Part shown: positions 43,204 to 50,378 of the stretch, piece by piece | Numbering within the stretch: the stretch's first letter is position 1 | Layout: every line of letters starts with the position of its first letter | NCBI GenBank assembly: GCA_910586655.1 | Contig: CAJUIR010000003.1 | Location: 62,001 to 126,000, forward strand | Direction: 5' to 3' | DNA from: an uncultured Christensenellaceae bacterium | Lineage (GTDB): Bacteria; Bacillota; Clostridia; Christensenellales; Borkfalkiaceae | DNA length: 64,000 bases | Notes under the pieces: generated by a model | The model's input: the letters and a program-made list of their open reading frames with translations, nothing else | The model's database searches: none | Told to the model about the DNA's origin: nothing | Made by a program: the position numbers and the translations under genes

Positions 43204-43244
43204 TCACGGAGATTTCTTTCGCTGTGCGAAATAAATCTCCGTGA
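43204..43244. repeat. Palindromic hairpin element, copy 1
   Basis: TCACGGAGATTT-C-TTTCGC, loop TGT, then GCGAAA-T-AAATCTCCGTGA: 18 base pairs with a single mismatch. It is too long for a terminator and has no T run. Confidence 0.75.
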
Positions 43245-43405
43245 GATAATCGGCTTAAGAACTTTGACAGAGTCATCCACGAAGTGCATTAACAGACAAC
43301 AAGCCGCAGGGATGCGGCAAATTGAGTGCGCTGCCGCAAAAACGCGGTTTTGCTGCGCGCTTGATTTGAATGAGATAAAAAATAAACGGGTGTACGAAAT
43401 ACAGG

Positions 43406-43446
43406 TTCACGAAATTTCTTTCGCTGTGCGAAAAAATCTCTGTGAA
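43406..43446. repeat. Palindromic hairpin element, copy 2
   Basis: The same core CTTTCGC-TGT-GCGAAA with diverged arms (TTCACGAAATTT and AAATCTCTGTGAA) that still pair apart from one mismatch and a bulge. It lies about 30 bases before the yhbY start. Confidence 0.7.
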
Positions 43447-43474
43447 ATAACGTGAAATAATAGGAGGGAATCAT

Positions 43475-43765
43475 ATGACGAGTAAACAGAGAAGCAACTT
43501 AAAATCGAAGGCGGCAATGATGAAGCCGATCGCGCAAATCGGCAAAGAGGGCGTCGGCGAAAATTTAATTAAAAGTTTGTCCGAAGCATTGGAAGCGAGG
43601 GAACTCATCAAAGTGAATCTTCTGCCTGCATCGGGCGAGGACGGGGAAAAACTGGCGGCGGACGTTGCACAGTTGCTCCGCGCCGAAGTGGTGGCGGTCA
43701 TCGGCAGAAAGGCGATTTTCTACCGCCGTTCTTCGCGGAAAGATTTTCAGCACATCGAATTTTAA
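43475..43765 (+). CDS. yhbY: YhbY/CRM-domain RNA-binding protein
   Basis: Single CRM domain that binds 50S precursor RNA. The 96 residues match YhbY, including MTSKQRSNLKSKA and the GKEGVGENLIKSL loop that corresponds to the RNA-binding GxxG region. AGGAGG precedes the ATG. Together with obgE it points to ribosome assembly. The terminator that follows also serves the opposing regulator gene. Confidence 0.93.
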   Translation: MTSKQRSNLKSKAAMMKPIAQIGKEGVGENLIKSLSEALEARELIKVNLLPASGEDGEKLAADVAQLLRAEVVAVIGRKAIFYRRSSRKDFQHIEF

Positions 43766-43770
43766 AACCG

Positions 43771-43800
43771 AAAGCCCGACTGATTTCAGTCGGGCTTTTA
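43771..43800. terminator. Bidirectional terminator after yhbY
   Basis: AAAGCCCGACTG and CAGTCGGGCTTT form a 12-bp stem; the A and T runs suit both directions. Confidence 0.85.
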
Positions 43801-43806
43801 CTTTGA

Positions 43807-44007
43807 TTATATTTTTCTGCCGATCAATTCATCAATAGAAATTTTGTAATAGTCTGCCAAAGCAATACAAACATAAATACTCGGTTCTACTTCGTCTGCT
43901 TCCCATCTGCTGATATTTTGTTGGGAAGTTTTTATTTGTTTTGCGAGTTCTGCTTGACTCAAAGAGGCGTGTTCACGATGAAATTTTAATTCGTTCCCAA
44001 TTTTCAT
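43807..44007 (-). CDS. Small HTH (Cro/C1, XRE-family) transcriptional regulator
   Basis: The 66-residue protein is one HTH_3 domain and little else: SQAELAKQIKTSQQNISRWE (residues 17-36) is a textbook helix-turn-helix, followed by the PSIYVCIALADYYKISIDELIG segment. Such minimal regulators are common on mobile elements. It faces a 255-base AT-rich spacer with three evenly spaced palindromes that are likely its operators, and on the other side two small Cys-rich genes. Weak ribosome-binding site. Confidence 0.85.
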   Translation of the reverse strand: MKIGNELKFHREHASLSQAELAKQIKTSQQNISRWEADEVEPSIYVCIALADYYKISIDELIGRKI

Positions 44008-44037
44008 ATAAATACCATTATTTTTATTATTATTTTA

Positions 44038-44107
44038 ACACGAATGTGTGTAAAACTGTTGCAAAACACATAAATGTGTGATACAATCAAAAAACACAAA
44101 TATGTGT
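44038..44107. promoter_or_regulatory. Three iterated operator-like palindromes
   Basis: ACACGAATGTGTGT (44038), ACACATAAATGTGT (44066) and ACACAAATATGTGT (44094) share the form ACAC-n5-TGTGT and start exactly 28 bases apart. The middle copy lies inside the spacer of a plus-strand promoter (TTGCAA 44059-44064, TACAAT 44082-44087, 17 bases apart), an ideal place for repression by the adjacent HTH protein. Confidence 0.7.
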
Positions 44108-44120
44108 AAATGGGAACAAA

Positions 44121-44183
44121 ATGGAAAACAAAAAAGACATTCTGATTTCAGTCGGTTTTTTTTATAAACTTAAAAAATATTAA
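44121..44183 (+). CDS. Possible 20-residue peptide or truncated duplicate of the next gene's 5' end
   Basis: ATG to TAA encodes MENKKDILISVGFFYKLKKY, about 27 bases after the predicted transcript start. The 22 bases GAACAAAATGGAAAACAAAAAA (given here as positions 44114-44135) are repeated at 44256-44277 around the start of the next gene. A leader peptide, a decayed copy and a non-coding transcript are all possible. Confidence 0.25.
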   Translation: MENKKDILISVGFFYKLKKY

Positions 44184-44262
44184 GATTTTAATATTTGAAC
44201 AAAAGAAATAAATATAACGTTATAATTTGATTATTGCAAAATAAAAAAGCGAGGAGAACAAA

Positions 44263-44541
44263 ATGGAAAACAAAAAAAGACAGTGTTATATGTGCAGGGG
44301 ATTGGAGCGGTATTATGTAAAAGAAACAAAGCGTCTGCGCCGCGCCGATTTCGGATGGTGCTGTTACAAACGGGAAAACGTAGAAATTCACGGCTGCTGC
44401 GATCGGTTTGCTACCAGAACGTATTACAGGAAGTCTGACAGGGTACTTAAAATTTATTTAAACGATTTACTGACGGAAATTAACGAACTGAGATGTATTA
44501 TCGAGGAAGAACAAAATGAGAAAAAAGAATCCTCTGTGTAA
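44263..44541 (+). CDS. Small Cys-rich hypothetical protein (paralogue 1)
   Basis: I do not recognise the family. The 92 residues have cysteines at 8, 11, 33, 34, 45 and 46, in the pattern C-x2-C ... C ... C-x-R-F, which suggests a zinc knuckle or treble-clef fold. The C-terminal third (about residues 60-90) is a charged helix with heptad-like leucines. GAGGAG precedes the ATG and a TATAAT lies at 44221-44226, though without a well-placed -35 box. It overlaps the next gene by 26 bases; the two proteins share cysteine positions and are paralogues. Confidence 0.7.
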   Translation: MENKKRQCYMCRGLERYYVKETKRLRRADFGWCCYKRENVEIHGCCDRFATRTYYRKSDRVLKIYLNDLLTEINELRCIIEEEQNEKKESSV

Positions 44542-44758
44542 AACCTGCGGAAACTGTAAGCGGTTTTACGTTGTGTACGGCTTTAAACCGGCACGCACGC
44601 ATATCGTTTATTGTACGGTAAAAGGAGAACCGACGGAGCCGGCTTCCTCCTGCGAACGGTGGTGCAAAAAAGAAGTTTTGTATGACGTATCTTCAGAGCG
44701 GTTTGACGAGGCGGCGGAAAATATCAAATTTCTGATGCGCCTTTTTCAGAACAAATAA
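44516..44758 (+). CDS. Small Cys-rich hypothetical protein (paralogue 2)
   Basis: Unknown family. The 80 residues place cysteines at 8, 11, 14, 33, 46 and 50; positions 8, 11, 33 and 46 coincide with those of the preceding protein. Both share an aromatic-basic stretch after the first CxxC (ERYY and KRFY) and a C-x-R-(F/W) motif at the last cysteines. A zinc-binding fold is likely, the function open. GAGGAAG precedes the ATG inside the upstream gene, so translation is probably coupled. Confidence 0.7.
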   Translation: MRKKNPLCKTCGNCKRFYVVYGFKPARTHIVYCTVKGEPTEPASSCERWCKKEVLYDVSSERFDEAAENIKFLMRLFQNK

Positions 44759-44817
44759 CGGACAGTTTTTTGCGGCGCGCATTCTAAAATTCTTTTCCGA
44801 AAATTTCGGACAAGTTC

Positions 44818-44846
44818 TTGTGTTTTTTGGGAGAATATGTTAAAAT
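44818..44846 (+). promoter_or_regulatory. Promoter of the NifU-like/GGGtGRT operon
   Basis: TTGTGT at 44818-44823, 17-base spacer, TAAAAT at 44841-44846. Confidence 0.65.
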
Positions 44847-44876
44847 ACAAACGGAAATTTAATTGGAGGAAATATC

Positions 44877-45578
44877 ATGCAATATTCTCGTGAAGTAGAA
44901 GAAATGTGTTGCGTTGCAAAGGGTCCCAAACACGACCCTGCGCCCATTCCCGAAGAAGGAAAGTGGGTCTGCGCAAAACAAATCACCGACATCAGCGGAT
45001 TCACGCACGGCGTGGGTTGGTGCGCTCCCCAACAGGGCGCGTGCAAACTTTCGCTCAACGTAAAGGGCGGCGTCATTCAGGAAGCGCTCGTCGAAACCAT
45101 CGGCTGTTCGGGTATGACGCATTCGGCGGCGATGGCGGCGGAGATCCTGCCTCATAAAACCATTTTGGAAGCGCTGAATACCGACCTCGTATGCGACGCG
45201 ATCAACACCGCAATGCGCGAACTGTTCCTGCAAATCGTTTACGGAAGAACGCAGTCCGCTTTCTCGGACGACGGTTTGACCATCGGCGCAGGTCTGGAAG
45301 ATTTGGGCAAAGGGCTTCGTTCGCAGGTAGGCACCATGTACGGCACGGCGAAAAAGGGCGTCAGATATCTTGAAATGGCGGAAGGGTATGTTACCCGCCT
45401 TGCGCTCGATAAAGACAGTCAGGTCATCGGCTATGAGTTCGTTTCTCTGGGTAAAATGACCGACTTCATCAAAAAAGGCATGGAACCCAACGAAGCATGG
45501 ACGAAAGCGATGGGTCACTACGGCAGATTCGAGAAAGAACAGGGTGCGGTGAAGTACATCGACCCTCGTAAGGAATAA
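44877..45578 (+). CDS. NifU/IscU-like iron-sulfur scaffold-type protein
   Basis: The 233 residues resemble the IscU/NifU N-terminal scaffold fold, with cysteines at 11, 12, 32, 49, 56 and 77; the GCSGMTHSAAMAAEIL segment corresponds to the GCAI-type cluster-binding loop of scaffolds. It is longer than IscU and lacks the usual partner genes (iscS, sufBCD). This type is typically annotated as an iron-sulfur scaffold next to a GGGtGRT protein, exactly as here (11 bases apart). GGAGGAAA precedes the ATG. The real job of the pair is not established. Confidence 0.8.
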   Translation: MQYSREVEEMCCVAKGPKHDPAPIPEEGKWVCAKQITDISGFTHGVGWCAPQQGACKLSLNVKGGVIQEALVETIGCSGMTHSAAMAAEILPHKTILEALNTDLVCDAINTAMRELFLQIVYGRTQSAFSDDGLTIGAGLEDLGKGLRSQVGTMYGTAKKGVRYLEMAEGYVTRLALDKDSQVIGYEFVSLGKMTDFIKKGMEPNEAWTKAMGHYGRFEKEQGAVKYIDPRKE

Positions 45579-45589
45579 GGAGGCGCGGA

Positions 45590-46591
45590 ATGGCTTTGTT
45601 TGAAAGTTATGAAAGAAGAGTAGATAAAATTACGGGCGTTCTGAAAGAGTACGGCATCAAATCAATCGAAGAATGCAAAGAGATCTGCCTTTCCAAGGGC
45701 GTAGATTGCGATAAAATCGTGCGCGGCACGCAGCCCATCTGTTTTGAAAACGCAGTATGGGCGTATACGGTCGGCGCGGCGATCGCAATCAAAAAAGGCT
45801 GCACAAAGGCGGCGGACGCTGCGGCGGCGATCGGCGTGGGTCTTCAATCGTTCTGCATTCCCGGTTCGGTTGCAGAAAACAGAAAGGTAGGGCTGGGACA
45901 CGGAAACCTCGGCAAAATGCTCCTCTCCGAAGAAACCGATTGTTTCTGTTTCCTTGCGGGACACGAATCGTTCGCGGCGGCGGAAGGCGCGATCTCCATT
46001 GCGATGAACGCGAACAAGGTAAGAAAACACCCCCTGCGCGTGATTCTGAACGGACTCGGCAAAGACGCGGCGTTCATTATTTCCCGTATTAACGGTTTCA
46101 CCTATTGCGAAACGACGTTCGATCCCTACACCGAAACGGTTACAGTGACCAACGAAATTGCTTATTCCGACGGCCCGCGCGCAAAAGTAAAATGCTACGG
46201 CGCGGATAACGTACCCGAAGGCGTTGCGATCATGAAACTCGAAAAGGTCGGCGTTTCCATTACGGGCAATTCCACGAACCCCACGCGTTTCCAGCACCCC
46301 GTTGCGGGCACTTACAAAAAGTGGTGCAACGAAAACGGCGTTCAATATTTCTCGGTTGCCTCGGGCGGCGGTACGGGCAGAACCCTCCACCCCGACAACA
46401 TGGCGGCAGGTCCTTCTTCCTACGGCATGACCGATACGATGGGAAGAATGCACTCCGACGCGCAGTTCGCAGGTTCTTCCTCCGTTCCCGCGCACGTCGA
46501 AATGATGGGCTTGATCGGCATGGGCAACAACCCGATGGTCGGCGCGACGGTTGCAGTAGCCGTTGCCGTTCAGGAAGGCATGAACAAGTAA
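45590..46591 (+). CDS. GGGtGRT family protein
   Basis: Conserved family of unknown function named after its motif, seen here as GGGTGRT at residues 259-265. The 333 residues are rich in glycine and small residues, with many conserved segments (QSFCIPGSVAENRKVGLGHG, GHESFAAAEGAISIAMNANK). AAGGAGG precedes the ATG. It is co-transcribed with the NifU-like gene. A metal- or nucleotide-related role is plausible but unproven. Confidence 0.88.
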   Translation: MALFESYERRVDKITGVLKEYGIKSIEECKEICLSKGVDCDKIVRGTQPICFENAVWAYTVGAAIAIKKGCTKAADAAAAIGVGLQSFCIPGSVAENRKVGLGHGNLGKMLLSEETDCFCFLAGHESFAAAEGAISIAMNANKVRKHPLRVILNGLGKDAAFIISRINGFTYCETTFDPYTETVTVTNEIAYSDGPRAKVKCYGADNVPEGVAIMKLEKVGVSITGNSTNPTRFQHPVAGTYKKWCNENGVQYFSVASGGGTGRTLHPDNMAAGPSSYGMTDTMGRMHSDAQFAGSSSVPAHVEMMGLIGMGNNPMVGATVAVAVAVQEGMNK

Positions 46592-46610
46592 GATCGGGTT
46601 AAACAACGGG

Positions 46611-46644
46611 AAAAAGACGTCTACTTTTAATAGACGTCTTTTTT
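46611..46644 (+). terminator. Intrinsic terminator after the GGGtGRT gene
   Basis: AAAAGACGTCTA and TAGACGTCTTTT form a perfect 12-bp stem followed by T residues. Confidence 0.85.
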
Positions 46645-46855
46645 AGCCTTCGAACGTTTGTATTTTCCGCAAACAAACGCGGGGGTTGCAGGTAGATGAA
46701 TTGAAAGGCGTTTGTATTTTGTTTTCACGTTTCCGCAAACAAACGTGAGCAATTATAAGTATATGAAATGAAAGCAGGTTCCATTTATGGCTTTGTTTGA
46801 GCATAGAATAATATAGGACCGGACTTTATAAAAACAGGGAGGTTATAATAGAGCA
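46645..46855. repeat. Short diverged tandem repeats upstream of the first lipoprotein gene
   Basis: Two related units each begin CGTTTGTATTTT, contain CCGCAAACAAACG and end with a TATATGAAATGAAAG-like segment. TCACGTTT (46725-46732) and AAACGTGA (46741-46748) form an inverted repeat in the second unit. The large duplication begins inside this inverted repeat, at 46737. Confidence 0.6.
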
Positions 46856-48625
46856 ATGAAAAGATTATTAAAAGCGTTATTGTTACTGTTCTCGGTATGC
46901 CTGATCGGCGTGGCGTTCGTCGGCTGCGGCGGAAACAATGACGCAGATACGGGAAACGGCGATACGGAACCGACCCCCCCTGTAAAAGAGTACCGCGTAC
47001 AGTACACGGCGGGGGAAGGCGGTTCGATATACGGAATTCTCGATCAGACCGTCGAAGAAGGAAAGGACGCGTATGCGGTGAAGGCGATTCCCGATCACGG
47101 ATACGATTTCATCGAATGGTCGGACGGATATGCGGAGGAAAAGAGACGGGATCTGGCGGTGACGGGCGACATTTCGCTGACTGCGAAGTTTGCGCTGATG
47201 ACAAGAACGTATCAACTGAACTACATGTTCAACAAGATAGACAAACCGCAAAGCGAAGTGACGCTGACATACAGTGAATTGGAAAATACGGCAATGCCCA
47301 TTCCCGCAACGGACGATTGCGCCTTCGGGGGCTGGTACAGCGGCGAAGTGCAAATCACCGACGCGCAGGGACGGTTTCTTTCGGAGGAAGACGTTTTCAC
47401 TCTGGAAGACCGCGAACTCTATGCGAAATGGACGCCGTACGACCCTTATACCTATAAAATTCTGTTGGTGTACGTGACGGAGATCCATGCAACGCTGGAA
47501 CACAAAAACGTTCCCGATACGGTGACGGTCGATCACGTCATGTCCGATTTGGAACGGCAGGCATGCGCAGCGGTGACCGTGCAGACGAAGCGCTATCTCG
47601 ACGATATGATGGACGGCTTCGTCACGTTCGAGATCGACGAATATTACACGACGGTGCCTGTTCTGACGGAAAATTTCCAAACATCTCCTGGGGACAATAC
47701 CCTGTTGCCAAACAGGATTCCGGAAGTAAGCGAACTGCTTGACGAGTACGACAGCGTGGTTTCGCTGTTCAATTTAGAAGATACGCGCAGTACGGTACGG
47801 ATGTGTGCCGGTATGGCGAATCCAAAGTATGCTCAAGTTTATTTAGATTCTTTTTTTTATTTGTTTAATAACTATACGTACACGGACGATCTCGATTTCG
47901 ACTATATTGCCTGGGAGAGAGGGTGCAATACGATCATACACGAGTTGGCGCACACGATCGAGTGGCGGGTAAGTCTTTATGCAGACGTGAACGACGGGAT
48001 GGAGTTTCATGACGTATGTTTTGCATTGAAAGATAAATACAATATCGATGCGTATAGTATCCCGAACTATCGGTATTACTATACCAATCAAGCCGTAATA
48101 GACGGCAAGCGGGTGGGCATTCCGCACGATTTTTGGGCGGGAAATATTATCGCCGTTCATTATCGGGCAACGGAAGGCGGATATGTAAGTATGCGGGACC
48201 GCGAAGTGGTTTACGGTCAAAATTTACCGTCGACATATGCACAGCCGTATTGGCAAGGGACTCATGTTGAAGGTGAGTTTTTAGGATGGTCGGACGGAGT
48301 GACAACGCGCCTTCGCCAGGATATGAATATCACGGAAGAGTTTACCGTAACCGCAATCTTTCAGCCGCGCACGTGGGAGATCCGTTACGAAGCAACCGAG
48401 GGGGGCAGGATTATCGGAGAGACGGTGCAGACCAGAACATTTCAGAAAAGTTTTTCCCGGGTTGAAGCGGTTGCGGACGAAGGGTACGTTTTCGTTAAAT
48501 GGTCAGACAGGATCTTAGCGCACGGACGAACAGATCATACCTGCGGTTTCTTAACAGGGGGGAATGAATTGTTCGGAGATAAATTTACTGCTACGGTCAC
48601 GGCGATCTTTGAAAAAATAGAATGA
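46856..48625 (+). CDS. InlB-repeat lipoprotein with a zinc metallopeptidase core, copy 1
   Basis: Predicted cell-surface lipoprotein of 589 residues. A signal peptide ends in the lipobox-like FVGC with Cys24. Two beta-rich repeats of the divergent InlB/Listeria-Bacteroides type follow (about 45-115 and 118-192). The central domain (about 195-425) carries HELAH at 362-366, a zinc-peptidase motif. Two more divergent InlB repeats close the chain (about 425-505 and 508-589), with the typical GFxxWSDG motifs. GGGAGG precedes the ATG. The second copy is identical in protein sequence. The substrate is unknown; host or glycan-associated proteins are guesses. Confidence 0.85.
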   Translation: MKRLLKALLLLFSVCLIGVAFVGCGGNNDADTGNGDTEPTPPVKEYRVQYTAGEGGSIYGILDQTVEEGKDAYAVKAIPDHGYDFIEWSDGYAEEKRRDLAVTGDISLTAKFALMTRTYQLNYMFNKIDKPQSEVTLTYSELENTAMPIPATDDCAFGGWYSGEVQITDAQGRFLSEEDVFTLEDRELYAKWTPYDPYTYKILLVYVTEIHATLEHKNVPDTVTVDHVMSDLERQACAAVTVQTKRYLDDMMDGFVTFEIDEYYTTVPVLTENFQTSPGDNTLLPNRIPEVSELLDEYDSVVSLFNLEDTRSTVRMCAGMANPKYAQVYLDSFFYLFNNYTYTDDLDFDYIAWERGCNTIIHELAHTIEWRVSLYADVNDGMEFHDVCFALKDKYNIDAYSIPNYRYYYTNQAVIDGKRVGIPHDFWAGNIIAVHYRATEGGYVSMRDREVVYGQNLPSTYAQPYWQGTHVEGEFLGWSDGVTTRLRQDMNITEEFTVTAIFQPRTWEIRYEATEGGRIIGETVQTRTFQKSFSRVEAVADEGYVFVKWSDRILAHGRTDHTCGFLTGGNELFGDKFTATVTAIFEKIE

Positions 48626-48628
48626 ACG

Positions 48629-48662
48629 AAAAGGAGTTTGAAAGAGTTCAAACTCCTTTTTT
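48629..48662 (+). terminator. Intrinsic terminator after lipoprotein copy 1
   Basis: AAAAGGAGTTTGAA and TTCAAACTCCTTTT form a long stem around a four-base loop. It is part of the large repeat. Confidence 0.85.
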
Positions 48663-48666
48663 CATT

Positions 48667-48885
48667 TATTTAAAATAAATAAAAATTTTTACCTAACCAT
48701 AAATTTGAAAAAAATTTGAACAAATCGGATAAGAAAACGTTCGGGGATTGTATCAAAGATTTTTATTAGAATCAATTCTTTACGGAAATTTGTGAAGTAT
48801 TCCGTCATAAATGGATGGATTTTTGTGTAAACAGTACTTGCGTTTTATCGAAAAACGTGTTATAATTTGATTGAGGTGATGAGTA
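48667..48885. other. AT-rich spacer before the ATPase gene
   Basis: Apart from the ATPase promoter (48838-48866), this 219-base stretch shows only A- and T-rich sequence. I see no inverted repeats or coding sequence in it. Confidence 0.5.
48838..48866 (+). promoter_or_regulatory. Promoter of the AAA/DUF4143 ATPase gene
   Basis: TTGCGT at 48838-48843, 17-base spacer, TATAAT at 48861-48866. Confidence 0.75.
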
Positions 48886-50223
48886 ATGACTCTTTTAAAA
48901 AGGAAGATCGATGAGTTTTTACTGAAATGGAAAGATAATCCCCACAAAATGCCGTTGATCGTGAAAGGAGCAAGACAGATCGGAAAAACGGAATCTATCC
49001 GAAACTTTGCACGAAACAATTATAAGTATCTTGTAGAAATCAATTTTGTTCTGCAAAAGCAATTTAAAGATATATTTGACGATGGATTTGAAGTGGATAC
49101 CATTATTAAGAATATTTCTTTAAAAAGACCGGATTCAGAATTCGTAGCGGGGGAAACGCTGATCTTTTTTGATGAATTGCAAGAATGCATGAACTGCGCG
49201 ACTTCTTTGAAATCGTTTCGGCTCGACGGACGGTATGACGTCATTTGCTCCGGTTCCCTCATGGGAATTAACTATCAGGAAATAGAGTCTAACAGTGTAG
49301 GCAACAAAGAAGACTACGAAATGTACTCTATGGATTTTGAAGAGTTCCTCTGGGCAAAAGGATATAAGCAGGAACAAATAGAGGATCTGTTTTCGCACAT
49401 GAAAACGCTTAGACCGTTTTCCCAATTGGAACTCGAAGTGATGTTTGATAATTTCAGAGAATATATGGTTTTGGGCGGAATGCCGATGATCGTAAACTCG
49501 TTTGTCACCAATAAAAATTATAGCGGAACGTTAAAGATGCAACGGCAGATTTTATTGGATTATGAAGAGGATATTACGAAATATGCCGGAGGATTGGACA
49601 AGGGAAAGATCTTGAATGTATACAGAAAAATCCCTGTCTTTCTCGGAAAAGACAATAAAAAATTTCAAATATCCAAGGTTGCAAAAGATGCCAGAAACAG
49701 AGAATATGCGGGAACTGTCGACTGGCTGAGCGATGCGGGTATCGTTAATATTTGTTATTGTATGGCGTTGCCTGAACTTCCGCTAAAAGGAAATTATAAT
49801 CCGGAGAATTTCAAAATCTATTTCGGCGATACGGGACTATTGATCGGCTCATTGGACGAAGAGGCGCAAGAAGATTTGCGCAATAATAAAAATTTCAATG
49901 CGTACAAAGGCGCAATTTATGAAAATGTTGTCGGAGAGATGCTTTTAAAGCAGGGATTTCCGCTATACTTTTATCGAAATGAAAAGAGTACGGTCGAGAT
50001 GGATTTTTTTGTTCGGGATAAAGATTCTTTGATTCCGATCGAAGTAAAGGCGACGGACGGTGCAACAGCATCTTTGAATAATCTGATTGATAAAGAAAAG
50101 TATAGCGATATAAAATACGGAATCAAATTGGGATACAAAAACATTGGCTTTAACGGTAAATTTTATACTTTTCCGTATTTCCTTGCGATCTTTATAAAAA
50201 GGTTTTTGAGAGAAAAAATTTAA
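48886..50223 (+). CDS. AAA_14/DUF4143 family ATPase
   Basis: The 445 residues have Walker A GARQIGKTE at 28-36 and Walker B LIFFDELQE at 92-100, then the DUF4143 C-terminal domain. That domain ends in a PD-(D/E)xK-like pattern (VEMDFFVRDKDSLIPIEVKA, about residues 366-385), as in many members. The family is abundant in gut bacteria and mobile regions; its role is unknown. GAGGTGAT precedes the ATG. Codon use is visibly AT-richer than in the surrounding core genes, and it is enclosed by two identical 1.93-kb repeats, both signs of recent transfer or rearrangement. Confidence 0.9.
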   Translation: MTLLKRKIDEFLLKWKDNPHKMPLIVKGARQIGKTESIRNFARNNYKYLVEINFVLQKQFKDIFDDGFEVDTIIKNISLKRPDSEFVAGETLIFFDELQECMNCATSLKSFRLDGRYDVICSGSLMGINYQEIESNSVGNKEDYEMYSMDFEEFLWAKGYKQEQIEDLFSHMKTLRPFSQLELEVMFDNFREYMVLGGMPMIVNSFVTNKNYSGTLKMQRQILLDYEEDITKYAGGLDKGKILNVYRKIPVFLGKDNKKFQISKVAKDARNREYAGTVDWLSDAGIVNICYCMALPELPLKGNYNPENFKIYFGDTGLLIGSLDEEAQEDLRNNKNFNAYKGAIYENVVGEMLLKQGFPLYFYRNEKSTVEMDFFVRDKDSLIPIEVKATDGATASLNNLIDKEKYSDIKYGIKLGYKNIGFNGKFYTFPYFLAIFIKRFLREKI

Positions 50224-50378
50224 GGGAAATATTTTGAATCGGATATGTTTGATGTTGAGAAACAAACGTGAGCAATTATAAGTATATAAAATGAAAGCAG
50301 GTTCCATTTATGGCTTTGTTTGAGCATAGAATAATATAGGACCGGACTTTATAAAAACAGGGAGGTTATAATAGAGCA

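Larger units (their letters stand above)
46737..48666 (+). repeat. 1.93-kb direct repeat, copy 1
   Basis: Positions 46737-48666 recur at 50260-52189 (offset 3523). I found a single difference, at 46765 (G) versus 50288 (A). The repeat holds a leader, the complete lipoprotein gene and its terminator. Confidence 0.95.

Noticed and set aside
43204..43446. CRISPR array
   Set aside because: There are only two related hairpins about 200 bases apart, with no regular spacers and no cas genes.
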